Source: Syngnathus acus
Taxonomy: Eukaryota > Chordata > Actinopteri > Syngnathiformes > Syngnathidae
Assembly: GCF_901709675.1 (NCBI RefSeq)
Contig: NC_051106.1
Coordinates: forward strand, 10,860,001-10,924,000
Direction of reading: 5' to 3'
DNA: 64,000 nucleotides
The notes beneath the pieces were generated by a model. The model had not been told where the DNA came from. It was given only the letters and a program-made list of their open reading frames with translations, and did no database searches. Positions within the stretch are counted from its first letter, which is position 1. The number at the start of each line of letters is the position of its first letter. A program made the position numbers and the translations under genes. Below are positions 1 through 14,457 of the stretch, one piece after another.

Positions 1-282
1 AAGTGAGCATTGATTAAAAATGAATGCGCATTCTATGGAGCCCTGGCTTCACGCATCAGGGAGTCGGGGTCCGGCTGGCTGGCTGGCTGACTATTTATTA
101 AGAGCGGCTCGCTACTCTGCTCATCTTGCACTCAGCTGCGAGGATCTGAGTTGTGAGTATCTCTTTTCCTCACTCCTTTCATTTGCCCTAAACCTGTCGT
201 GGCCTTTCGGGTCGGCAGCTTGGCGCAGGATCATCAGAAGCCATATTGACGTTTCTTTCCTAAGCCGTCACAGGCTTTCACC

Positions 283-3356
<3,074 letters not shown>

Positions 3357-4004
3357 GCACCGGGGACTTTTCGGGTGTGGTCCAGTCAAAAGCCGTTTGT
3401 GTACCAAATGCACGTATCGTCCCTTGCATCCTAACCCTTTCGTTGATGACTTTTCCAACTTTAGGAATACTGCACCATTGCAAAGCAGACAAATGTTGGA
3501 TTGTGAAATAAGTGTGACTTGCTTGACGTTAAATGACACAATGAATTTTTTTTCCAAGCAAATTTCATTGGCCATTATTTCTTGGCTTTGGACCAAGAGG
3601 GAAAGCGTTGAAACAATAGCGCAGATGGAAACAAATACAGTTAATTGCCGCCGCTTGTCTGATCTTTGTTGATTTGGTTTTCCTGCTATTGAAAACTATA
3701 TACGTATATACTTGGTCGTACTAACAGACCATGTTTCCATGATCCAATCTTGGTTGAGAATCCGGCAGCGACAGGGAAGCTGGAGCAGCAGCCCCTCGCA
3801 ACATCCTCATTCAATCTTGCCTCCCTCCCTCCCGCTTCCCCTCCTCCTCCTCCTCCTCCTCCTCCTCTCCCTCCTCCGCAAGGATCATGGATGTACCTTC
3901 CTCATCACGCTAAGGCAACATTTAGCCCGAATCTTTGGAAGAGCCCATCAAGAGACAGCTCCAATTTTCCTCTTGGTCTCCTTGGAAACGAGTCGGAGTG
4001 GCAA

Positions 4005-7000
4005 ATGAGGCTTTTGTTGGCCAGGGCCGTGCACGCAATGAGCCTGTGTGTGCTCTTTGCTGTGCTCGGATTGTGGTAAGTGTGCACCGACAACGTGCTA
4101 GGCTAGGCCCGCCGTGTGAACATTGATTGTCAAGGTTAGGAAAATGCACAGCGCTGCATCTTGCTGTCTGCAATTACAGTGCAGGCACGAGAAGCGTGAC
4201 AGAGTAAGTCCATGATTGGGACTCATTTGGTTGTTAAAGCCAAGGGTTGGGTTGGGTTGTTGTTTTTTTCCCCCCCTTCTTTTCTCCGTATCGTTGTGCA
4301 TCATTACCGCTATGGCGCAAGTCAAATGTCATATGGTGGGAGTCTTCAGCATGACTAGAAAACAACCTAAGGGAAGCAGGCTCCTACATCATGACAATGC
4401 AAGATATTGAAGTTGCAGCGCTTTGAAATCAACACGTCGTATAGAATTGGATTGAGATCTTTTCCTTTCTTGCAGCGTGGCCCTTCAGCCTGGCAAACAA
4501 GAGGAGGAGGAGGATTATGAGGACGTCGCCATCAATAAGACCTGGGTCCTATCGCCAAAGGTCTATGAAAGCGATGTGACCATGATACTTAATAAACTTC
4601 TGCAAGGCTATGACAACAAACTACGACCTGACATTGGGGGCAAGTACAATTCAATTTGGAGTCCCACAGCAGAAGCGTTGAGAAGAGTAGAACTTCAAAT
4701 ATTAGCGGTCGTTGAGAAATGCAGAAACACTTTCTGGTGTGATTGAAAGAGATGCGTAAGATTCTGTCTGTCTGTCTGTGCGTGCTCATTTCTTTAGTGA
4801 GGCCGACGGTGATCGAGACAGCCGTATACGTCAACAGCATTGGACCGGTCGACCCCATCAACATGGTGAGACGTTACTCAAACAGTCTGTCTGTCTGTCT
4901 GTCAGTCAGTGGTTGACTGCTCCGGCTTCATGGCTTTTCCAGGAATACACCATCGACATCTTTTTTGCTCAGACGTGGTATGACGGCAGACTCAAGTTCA
5001 ACAGTTCAATGAAGCTCCTTATGCTCAACAGTAACATGGTAGGCAAAATCTGGATTCCCGACACATTCTTCAGAAATTCCAGGAAATCCGACGCCCACTG
5101 GATCACCACGCCAAACCGCCTGCTGAGGCTGTGGGGCAATGGCAGAGTGATGTACACGCTCAGGTAAGGAAAGACGCACAGAGAGAGAGCAAATGCTTGC
5201 AAAAACTCGATTTGTTGTTTGTGCTGCTTTGGTGTGTGTGTGCGTGTGCGCATTTGTATTTGTTCTACTGTAGGTGAGCACAATTTGATAGGGAAAACCA
5301 CTGCTGAGACTTGCCTCTTCTCTGTCACAATTTTCTTTTTGTCAGGTTGACTATTAATGCGGAGTGTTACCTTAAGCTGCATAACTTTCCAATGGATGAG
5401 CACTCGTGTCCGCTGGAGTTTTCAAGCTGTAGGTGCTCCAGCGTCTCCCCCTCCCATCTCGACTCTTGAGCTTGCCTGGCCTGGCTGCCCACCAGGGCAG
5501 GGCTTCTGGCTGGGCTAGTTAGCGTACGGGCTAGGCCTGTGTCTTTGCCAGCCAAAAGATCCATTTGCTTCAAACTATCATTTGCCGCTCGAGCAAAGGA
5601 GAGAAGCTCTGACAGACGTGATGAATTATAGCCGTCTGATTCATGCTGTCTGTCTGTCTGTGTGCCTGTCTGTCTGTGTGCCTGCCTGCCTGTCTGTCTG
5701 CGTGTCTGTCTGCGTGTCTGTCTGTCTGCCCGGCTGTCTGTCTGTCGCCCTTCATTTGTATCTTGTGCTTCAGCCTCTCATGTCTTGGTAAAATGCAAAG
5801 ACCCTTCCATGTTTGCTGTATCGCAGTTCAAGTCAAATGGAGCAAATGAGCAGAAAATCACTTTTCCCAAACGTGTTTGCAGAAGAACCCAAAACTAGTC
5901 TTGTTCACTTCACACACAACACAGAAGGGTTGAGTTTGCTGGCTTGAGTCTGAATTGGCCTCACTATTCCTGATTTTATTTTCAGTCATTATGCTCATTT
6001 GATCGAATTTTACCAGTATGAGCTTGTCAGTTGCCATGGTGAATGCTACGTTTTGACTCGCGTCACACGACTCGCACCGCTTCTGTCAGAGATTTGACTT
6101 CCTGTCGGATTCATTGTCTGTGTGTTCCGCGGGGGGGCCTGGCCTGGCCGGGCCGGGCTCTTCTATAGACGGTTACCCCCGGACGGAGATTTTATACCGG
6201 TGGCAAAGGCGAGCGGTGGAGGTGGCTGACCAGCGATACTGGAGACTTTACCAGTTTGCATTTGTCGGAATGAGAAATACTTCTGACGTGGCGCACACCC
6301 AGTCGGGTAGGAAACCACTTGAGCTCTGTCTTTGCTTGCTTTCTTTGGCCTTTGATTTCCCAATTCCTTAGCAGAAACACATGTTTCTACTTTGTCGTCA
6401 GGGGAATACGTCATCATGACCATCTTTTTTGACCTGAGTCGGAGAATGGGTTACTTCACCATCCAGACGTACATTCCGTGTAGCATGATAGTGGTCCTGT
6501 CCTGGGTCTCTTTCTGGATTAACAAGGATGCTGTCCCAGCTCGCACATCTTTAGGTTCCATAGCTTTTCTTGCCCAAATATGGATGCAAAATATCAATGC
6601 TTTGCCACTGGCACCGGTCGTGCTCATAATACGTACATCCAATGTGATCTGGCTTTCAGGAATCACCACGGTGCTTACCATGACCACCCTTAGCACCATC
6701 TCCAGAAAGTCCTTGCCCAAGGTGTCATATGTGACAGCCATGGACCTGTTTGTCTCCGTCTGCTTCATCTTCACCTTTGCCGCTCTGATGGAATATGGAA
6801 CGCTGCATTACTTCACCAGCAACAGACAGAGCAAAAAGTCCAAAGCCAAAAACAACGCACACGTGAGTGGGGAGGGAGGGGGGAAACCCCACAATGAAAT
6901 CAGATGAGTGGTTCTATTCATGCAACTTTTGTCGTCTCCCGAAAAACAGCAGAAGCCACCGAGTCTGGTCAATATCCGTCCCGGAGCGTCCTTGCTGCAA

Positions 7001-7234
7001 ATGAACAACATCATGCACTATCACGACGACCAGGACGACTTTGCCTATGAATGTTTGGAGGGAAAAGACTGCGCGACTTTCTTCTGCTGCTTTGATGACT
7101 GTCGCTCAGGTGCCTGGCGAGAAAACAGGATGCACGTGCGAGTGAGTAAGATCGATTCTTACTCACGAATCTTCTTCCCGACAGCTTTTGGCCTTTTTAA
7201 TTTGGTTTATTGGATAGGCTATCTTTATCTATAA
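4005..7234 (+). CDS. gabrg1: GABA-A receptor subunit gamma-1
   Basis: Gamma subunit of the GABA-gated chloride channel; gamma subunits are needed for synaptic clustering and benzodiazepine sensitivity (family knowledge). Nine coding exons: 4005-4075, 4476-4639, 4798-4865, 4943-5163, 5346-5428, 6169-6306, 6402-6554, 6660-6862, 6950-7234; 461 residues. Seen: signal peptide, [15 protein letters not shown], Cys-loop [16 protein letters not shown]2 with [17 protein letters not shown], the loop block [18 protein letters not shown] and M4 ending YWIGYLYL. The loop fits gamma-1 better than gamma-2. Exons 3-5, 7 and 8 have the same lengths (68, 221, 83, 153, 203) as in gabra2, as expected for paralogues. 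The exon 2 donor is GC, not GT. An in-frame ATG at 3750 would add a proline-rich stretch and was not used, because 4005 begins a clear signal peptide. Confidence 0.93.
5645..5750. repeat. (TCTG)n microsatellite
   Basis: Imperfect TCTG/TGCC tetramers in the large gabrg1 intron 5 (5429-6168). Further short TCTG arrays lie at about 2022-2052, 4767-4779, 4884-4906 and 44098-44140. Confidence 0.9.
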
Positions 7235-9414
7235 GAGCAGAAAGCCGGCTCGGAGTTTTGTCCGGCCAAGCATGTGACAGGGAATGGGATATTTTGACAG
7301 TCATCAAATGAGTCCTGTCCTACTATCAAACTGCCTCTTTTGATGATGACGACGACGACAAAATGAATCATGTATGCTTGTCCCAGATTGGCTCTGCTTT
7401 CTTCTGGGTATTTCCTCCATCATGGCTAATGAAAACAAGAATCGCTCATACACACCGTGAAAGGCTGTTTGTTTTTCCTCTACATCAGAATATTGACTTT
7501 TTGGGGGGGAAAGGACATTTGCATATGAATGGACCCTTAATCTCATCACAAATGTCATTCCATAGCTATGTACGTATGTGTATATACAGCTGAAGCTCCA
7601 TTCTACGCGACTTATGGACTCTGTTTTTTTCGTTTTGGTCACGAATATATATATATACATATATGTATACACACACACAAGTAATATTTTAAATGCACGA
7701 TATAAAGACCGTACTAAGCCAAATGACTACTAGCACGTAAACCTTAGCGCCGGTGATTGGAGGATTCCCAAATTCCGCATACAATCGAGCTTTAGCTGTA
7801 CAGTGATCATCCCTCGTTTTTCGCGGGAAATATGTTCCAGAAGCACTGGTGAAAAACGACCACCTAAATAAAAATGATTTCGACATGTAAACAGCGTCAT
7901 CTTGAAATTCCCACCACGTAGTGTTTCCTGTTGGCCACTAGATGGCATGAGTCAATTGGAGAGTGGTTTTCCTTGGGTCCACCTTCCGAAATACCACATT
8001 ATGCACATGATGCTAGCTAGCCAGCGAGTCATAGTTGCGCATGAATCTTCTGTTGCATTGTGGTCCAGTACACTACACTTTTTAAATGCGACATAAACCA
8101 CACTCACTGTACCTTTACAGTAAATCAAAGAACAAACACGTGATATTGTCACGTATTCCGATACTCCTTGTGATGCGGCGGCCGCCTCCTGCGCTTAAAC
8201 ACTTTGCTCAGAGGCACGTCGTCTGGCGCAGATGTCAACAATCATTGCGAAGCTCAGAGACGCGGCAGAAATGCAGAATTTGGGCAAAGAGACTGCTGCG
8301 CTGAGTGACCTATAAATACATGTGTCTGCATATAAATACACGTGTCTGCTAGTGCCTTTCCACAGGCCAATGTTTTTTCTCACCCCATGTCAAATGATTC
8401 AAGCAAGCAAAAGATTCATTTGTCAAATTTATTGTTGTCCATACAATCAAATATGCACAGAACTAGATGGATAATGACGATCGTCATGGAACCTTTTCCT
8501 GTCCAGAACTTGGGCTGGAGGTGTCAAATTGTTGCAACAACAGATTGAAAATGGCTGTTGGCGAAGACTCCATCTGGATAAGATTGACTTGGAACGCCAG
8601 GCAGGCAGGCAAACTGTCCAATTCATTATTTCTTGTAGTCTTCCAGGTGAGCCAGGATCCATCCAGATGGCCCCAGGATGGCCACGGAGAACAAACCCAA
8701 TCCAACCAGAGTTTCCTGGACGCCAAAACCAAAGTGACTGTCACAAATGATACTTGAAAGCAGACTGCGTTCATAAAACGCCACATGTGACCTCGTCCGT
8801 CAAGGACAGCCTGCGTACGGCTGCAAGCTAACACGGAATGTCAGGCTAATCGTGAACTTACCACAGCGCCTATCTTTTCCTTGGCAGGTCGAGTGTTGAT
8901 ATTTGCCCTGAGACAAACACTGTGTCCACGCAGTGCGGGTGCAGCACGGCAAGAGATGGTTCGCAGAAGGCCAGACATAGTTCCTTGTTTTCTGTGATGA
9001 CGGACGCGTCCTCTCGTTTGCGATGGAGCGAGCTTGTTGGCTGCGGTTTGCCTCTCACTGCTGATGTCACTTCCCTTCTTTGCCGCACCGGAACTCCCGA
9101 TTGTTCTTCAGTGACGCCTACTGTCTGGGGGGACGATGGAAGCCAACGGAAACCATAGCTAGATAGCACAAGACACTAGCTTATGCGCGCTGTAGCAACG
9201 TTGCGACGGAGCGGCCATCTTGGGGCAGAGTTAGTCCATCCACCTTGCGGTCTATGGAGCGCGCACTTTAAAATAACTTTAAAACAACCGATTTTCACGC
9301 TACTTGTTTTGTTGTCAGAGATGTAGTTATCTTACTGTGTACTTGGGAAGAATTAAAAGCATCGAATTGGCGAGAAAACGTACAGTATATTATTAAATGG
9401 CAATAGCTCTACAC
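7235..9414. other. intergenic spacer without recognised gene
   Basis: Downstream of gabrg1. It holds an interspersed repeat copy (7802-7980), a short ATAT/GTATAC tract near 7645-7680 and otherwise low-complexity or unique sequence. The open frames here are short and resemble no family I know. No AATAAA was noticed close behind the gabrg1 stop codon. Confidence 0.6.
7802..7980 (+). repeat. dispersed repeat, copy 1 of 2
   Basis: Begins near GTGATCATCCCTCGTTTTTC and contains the blocks CACGTAGTGTTTC, TTGGCC(A/G)CTAGA and GAGTGGTTTTC. The same blocks in the same order recur at about 31535-31680 inside the gpr135 intron. No terminal repeats or coding capacity were recognised, so the class is unknown. 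Confidence 0.7.
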
Positions 9415-10270
9415 CAGCAGTGGCCAACCCGCGGCTCGCGAGCCGCATGCGGCTCTTTGGCTGGTTTCATGCGGCTCTTCAGGAGATTTCACATGACAAG
9501 CGTCAAAATGCTTGGCTGGCGCTGCCATTTATTCCCCCTAGGTGGCGGTGGTGCGCTGACCAGTTGGATCGGTTTGAGTTGAAAAGAAGAAGAAGAAGAA
9601 TGACGTACTGATGACAAATGCGCGCGTTCATTTGAGTTGTAAATAATTTGTTTCAAGTTCGCTCTCAAAATGGCAGGGAAAAAAAAGCACAGCCAAACGA
9701 AAATATGAAGAAGAACACAGGACGTTTTTAACAGAGTGGGAGAGTTTATATTTTTTTGTTGAACGTAATGGCAAGCCATTCTGCCTTATATGTCAGGCAT
9801 CATTAGCGCATTCCAAAGCTTCAAATCTTCAGCGTCACTTCAGCTCAGTCCATCCTAATATCGACCAGGAATTTCCAAAAGGGACTGAACTTCGCAAGCA
9901 CAGGTTGGTCACTTTGAAAAGTCAGGCAGAAAAGCAGATGCATTTTTTCCAAAAATTTACAAACCACTCAGAGACCGTAACGCTTGCATCATATCAACTG
10001 GCTTGGAACATTGCACAGGCTAAAAAGCCATACAACGAAGGCGACTTCATTAAAGGGTTAGGGTTATTGAAAATTGTTATATTTCTGTTTGTGGACTTGC
10101 TTGAACTGAGAGTTTATGTGCGTGTGAGACAGTGTACACAATGTTAACTGTTAAATAACTGTCATTATGTGGCTCTTTGCGGGGGGGGGGGGGGGGGGGG
10201 GTGATGTGGCTCTTTGGGATGACACAGTCAAAAATGTGGCTCTTCGCCTCTGACTGGTTGGCCACCCCTG
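9415..10270 (+). mobile_element. hAT-type DNA transposon, internally deleted
   Basis: 856 bp bounded by an exact 8-bp target duplication CTCTACAC (9407-9414 and 10271-10278) and by terminal inverted repeats (CAGCAGTGGCCAACC and the complement of GGTTGGCCACCCCTG, 13 of 15 matching). From about 9690 to 10056 a + frame encodes the N-terminal part of a BED-zinc-finger hAT transposase: CLICQ, then SNLQRHFSSVH. It reads on through FQKFTNHSETVTLASYQLAW and then stops making sense, so the catalytic domain is deleted. The first ATG (9670) is out of frame with this stretch by one base in an A8 run (9679-9686). A G tract of about 20 lies at 10182-10201. It cannot be autonomous as it stands. Confidence 0.9.
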
Positions 10271-10323
10271 CTCTACACAAACCGACAGAACCAATCGTTA
10301 CAATTTGCAAATAATATCTAAAG

Positions 10324-11160
10324 CAGTGGTTCCCAAAGTGGGCGGTACCGCCCCCCTGGGGGCGGTGGAAAGATCTGGGGGGGCGGTGAGGAAGAAAGGG
10401 GCGGTAGGGGGGCGGTAGGGGGGCGGCAGTCGATTTGTACACAACACGCCGCTCTGGCCCAGTCAGATCCGACAGCATAGACTACAAAAGCAAAAGCTCA
10501 GGTTTGTAATTTCAAGCTTGTAATGTTCAGAATATTATCTTATAATAAAAACCGCATCCTGGCGGTCAACATCATCTTGAGTTCAAGTCAACATGAAATT
10601 GGGGACTCGCCAGAACGCGCCGTGTTGTGTTGAGCTGGTTAGGGCAGTGGTCCCCAACCACCGGGCCGCGGACCGGTACCGGTCCGTGGGTCACTTGGTA
10701 CCGGGCCGCCAAGCCGCACAGAATTTTTTTTTTTATCGACGATCAATTAATTCAGGTCAAGACACTCGTCCCGGTCACGTGACATGTTTCCCCAGTCGAG
10801 CCCGCAAAGCTAATATGTGGCGACAGGCTAACTAACCAGGCAGTGAAGCATTCAAAACTGCTTCAACACATGGAGACCAAGCATCCTGCAATAAAAGACA
10901 AACCTTAAATCACTTCGGGTGTCATTGTCTCCGATTACGTCTAGATGGGACCGGCTCGTTTCTGAGAAACAAACTCAGTGCTCCCACTAATTCAACGTAA
11001 TGGTAATGATATTATAAATGTATTATTTATTTATTTATATAAATGCATTATTTATTTATATAAATGTATTATTTATTTATATAAATGCCTTGGGGGGGGC
11101 GCTAGGAATTCACTGGGGAGCCAAAGGGGGCGCCAGCCTGCAAAAGTTTGGGAACCACTG
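10324..11160. mobile_element. hAT-type non-autonomous element
   Basis: 837 bp flanked by an exact 8-bp duplication ATCTAAAG (10316-10323 and 11161-11168). The terminal inverted repeats are CAGTGGTTCCCAAAG and the complement of GTTTGGGAACCACTG. The interior begins with a G/C-rich GGGGGCGG tract and contains pieces of another element from 10645. It lies only 53 bp after the preceding hAT element. Confidence 0.88.
10645..10990 (+). mobile_element. fragment of a third hAT-like element, nested
   Basis: Starts with CAGTGGTCCCCAACC followed by a palindromic CCGCGGACCGGTACCGGTCC block, typical of another hAT terminus. At about 10825-10907 a short frame reads KHSKLLQHMETKHPAIKDK, which resembles the BED-finger region of hAT transposases (KLxxHxxxKHP). 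No matching right terminus (GGGGACCACTG) is seen before the outer element ends, so this is a truncated insertion or a chimera. The right limit is approximate. Confidence 0.6.
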
Positions 11161-11168
11161 ATCTAAAG

Positions 11169-11768
11169 TAAACCACTTTTTTCTTGTTACACTTGAGTTG
11201 CAGCAGTTCAAATTCAAGACTCTGACACATAATAAATAAAAGTATGAAAGCAGCAGCCGGCATTTAATATCATCAAATCAGGCGAAACGCACGAAAATGA
11301 GGGGAAACCCCCCCCCCAAATCCAGATGTCAGGAAAGAAGACATTTACACCAAAAGAAGGCCTCAGTCGGACGAAAGGCCAATATATATGCATTTGTTTT
11401 CCTTTTCTGCATCTGTACCATTGTTATTTTATCTTCTAGTTGGGTATTTGTGCTGTGTACCTTGAACACGTTTTGGGCATTTGTGTCAAGCTTTGTGACT
11501 AAGGCCTGATTTGCAAGAAAATTCCACGTGAGCTGTAATCGTCTCAAGCGGAACCCTGCTGCCGGTGTTCGGAACAAATTGCCGACCGAGCGTTACTTGG
11601 CAACTAGGGAACCGTGGCATGTACTAATCCTCATCCTTGTACACGCACCTCCCCTCATGACAATACAACGAGCAGATTTGAGCAACATTCTGGAATTTGG
11701 AGACCTCTTCATAATTGTATTTTCTTTTTTTCTGTTCTTACCTTACTTTGTGAGTGACATTTCCTAGA
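11169..11768. other. spacer upstream of rrh
   Basis: About 600 bp between the second hAT element and the first coding exon of rrh. It presumably includes the rrh promoter and 5' untranslated region, but no TATA box or other motif was convincing. Confidence 0.5.
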
Positions 11769-14054
11769 ATGGGAATTGACTCTGGGCTCAATGCCTCAAA
11801 TGACATACCTTATGGAGGAAAAAGTTCTTTTTCCCAGCTGGAGCACAACATAGTGGCCGCATATCTCATAACTGCAGGTACAAACAGTTTAGTATGGACT
11901 TTAGGACTTTTGTCATGTATATTCTTCATACTCTTAGTCATGTTTTGTGTTTGATGAAATGATCTTCAGTCATTTGTTTTTCCAAACTTGTCTTTTCTGC
12001 TTTACGTCATGCAACACAAAGGTAAATCACAGCGATATCATAATAGTAGAGTGAATTGAATATATGCTTCAATGTAACCGAAGGCAATGAAATGCAATGT
12101 ATCTTTTCATCATTCCTCTTTCCAGGCATCATCAGTCTGTTGAGCAACATTGTCGTCCTTCTAATGTTTGTGACGTTTAAAGAGCTCCGCACTGCTACCA
12201 ACTTTATTATCATCAACCTGGCATTTACTGACATTGGAGTAGCAGGCATTGGGTACCCCATGTCAGCTGCCTCTGATATCCATGGAAGCTGGAAATTTGG
12301 CTACACTGGTTGTCAGGTGGGTGGCACACACACACACACACGTACATGCATATTGTAGATGCTGACGTGACTTCTGTGACTCCTTCTGTCTGTTAAAAAA
12401 GAAACAAAACAACTGTGTCCGCTTAACCGTTAACTCATTTCTCAAAACCAAGCGAGTACTATTGAAAAGGTTATCCGTGATTATTGTATTACTGTACCAG
12501 TCATCATTATCTTGAGTCGCATGAGATTTTTGTTTTTCTTTTCCTCTCTCTTTGTTCCGTTCGGGCACCTAATACTCATCCATCTAGCTGGGGCAAGCCG
12601 CTTCATTATACTGTAAGGCAGTGCCTCTCAATAATTGTTTGTCTGAAAAACGCCAATGTCGCCTACAATTACAGTTTATCCTAGTCCAAAAACAAGCATG
12701 GAGGTCATAGCCTGCCTGATCCAATTGTGTTTGTTTTCAGATTTATGCAGCTCTCAACATTTTCTTTGGCATGGCTAGCATCGGCCTGTTGACTGTGGTG
12801 GCCATCGACCGATACCTCACAATTTGCAGGCCGGACATAGGTACCAACCGGTATTGTGTTCTACATTTTCAGTGTGAGCGAGTACTTTTTGCGAAAGCCC
12901 ACAGACTATGCGTCGCCGGCCGAGAAGTAGACGCAATCAATCAATCAATCAAGCAAGCAAGCAATCATCTCTTTTTGCCCACGCCTTTGTGTCTTCAGGG
13001 CAGAAAATGACAGTGCGTTCGTACAATCTCCTTATCCTGGCGGCGTGGCTTAATGCTTTGTTCTGGTCCATCATGCCTATCGTGGGCTGGGCTGGCTATG
13101 CCCCAGATCCAACTGGAGCTACATGCACCATTAATTGGCGGCACAATGACGCGTGAGTTGTTTGCATGATTATTTCCTCCCAGCCGTACAACCACTCTCT
13201 TTGTGTTTTTGCTCCACAGATCCTTCGTTTCTTACACCATGACGGTGATTGCTGTCAACTTTGTGCTCCCTCTCTCCGTCATGTTGTACTGCTATTACAA
13301 CGTGTCTGCCACAGTCAGCAGATACAAAGCGAGCGACCGCCTAGACAATATGAATGTCGATTGGTCGGATCAGATGGATGTAACAAAGGTTGAAAGACGA
13401 TTGCTCTTCTTGCTGTGTGTAATCCAAGAAGGTTTTCATCGCATGCGTGTCATTTGTGTCACGTTGCAGATGTCTGTCGTGATGATCGTAATGTTCCTTG
13501 TGGCCTGGTCTCCGTACTCCGTGGTGTGTCTTTGGGCATCTTTTGGTGAGCCCAGAACAATTCCCGCACCCGTGGCGATCATCGCGCCTCTCTTTGCCAA
13601 GTCCTCCACCTTTTACAATCCCTGCATTTATGTCATTGCTAACAAAAAGTAAGTTTTCCCTCCGTGATGTGCCTTTTTTCCAACAATGGGGGTGAGTTAA
13701 CTTGAGCTTCCTTCCTTCCTTGCTTCCTTGCTTCCTTGCTTCATTGCGTCCTTCCTTCCTTCCTCCCTCCCTTCCTTCCTTCCTTCCTTCCTTCCTTCCT
13801 TCCTTCCTTCCTTCCTTCCTTCCTTCCTTCCTTCCTTCCTTCCTTCCTTCCTTCCTCCCTCCCTCCCTCCCTCCCTCCCTCCCTCCCTTCCTTCCTTCCT
13901 TCCTTCCTTCCTTCCTTCCTTCCTTCCTCCCTCCCTTGCTTCACGCAGGTTCCGAAGAGCCATCGTTGGCATGATCCGCTGTCAAACCAGACAAAGAATC
14001 ACCATCAATACTCAGGTTCCTATGACAAGTTCTCAACAACATCTGGCTCAGTGA
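11769..14054 (+). CDS. rrh: peropsin (RPE-derived rhodopsin homologue)
   Basis: A seven-transmembrane opsin of the retinal pigment epithelium, thought to bind all-trans retinal and to act in retinoid handling (family knowledge). Seven coding exons: 11769-11877, 12126-12316, 12741-12840, 12999-13152, 13220-13388, 13470-13648, 13949-14054; 335 residues against 337 in human. Seen: ELRTATNFIIINLAFTDIG in helices 1-2, IDRYLTI (DRY motif), the loop APDPTGATCTINW, FLVAWSPYSVVCLWASFG in helix 6, the retinal-binding Lys in LFAKSSTFYNPCIY, and the NPxxY motif. Intron 6 is mostly a CTTC microsatellite. The gene is convergent with enpep, with 403 bp between stop codons. An ATG 15 bases upstream is also in frame; 11769 matches the family start better. 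Confidence 0.95.
13711..13937. repeat. (CTTC)n/(CTCC)n microsatellite
   Basis: About 225 bp of near-pure pyrimidine tetramers filling most of rrh intron 6 and ending 11 bases before the exon 7 acceptor. Long open frames on both strands here are artefacts of the repeat. Confidence 0.95.
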
Positions 14055-14457
14055 GATGGCTGCTTCAGGACTGCTTCACAACGTAGTAGAGCCGAAATCC
14101 AGTTTAGGGCATGAATAGTGAAATGTATCAGTGGCACAGGATGAGTCACTATCGGTGATTACTACTGTTGAAATTAGAGAGCGGGTGTAAACTTGGGACA
14201 GACCAGACCAAACCAGACCAGGCAAGCAAGTGTGACAATGTCATGATTATTTTGGATGGCACTTGCACTCCAGAGAAACATGGACCCATGTCATTTGTCA
14301 TTTTCATCACTCTCTGGACATAAATACAGACAGAGACAAATACAGACAAAGAACCTGTGAATTCAAAATCATGCTGCATAAATGATGGTCTGAAATCATC
14401 TGGATTTTTTCATTGAATTTTCAAAAGATGTTGACTTCTCTGAAATGTGTCACTGAG
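14055..14457. other. 3' to 3' spacer between rrh and enpep
   Basis: 403 bp shared by the 3' ends of two convergent genes. No AATAAA hexamer was noticed for either strand, so the poly(A) sites may use variants or lie inside the neighbouring gene. Confidence 0.5.

Noticed and set aside
3750-4004. 85-residue N-terminal extension of gabrg1
   Set aside because: Pro-rich, derived from a CTC repeat, and placed before a good signal peptide that starts at 4005.
13697-14086. Long open frames on both strands (Ser/Phe/Leu/Pro or Lys/Glu/Gly/Arg repeats)
   Set aside because: They are translations of the CTTC microsatellite in rrh intron 6; similar frames at 27369-27620, 38585-38935, 40798-41130 and 41257-41791 have the same cause.
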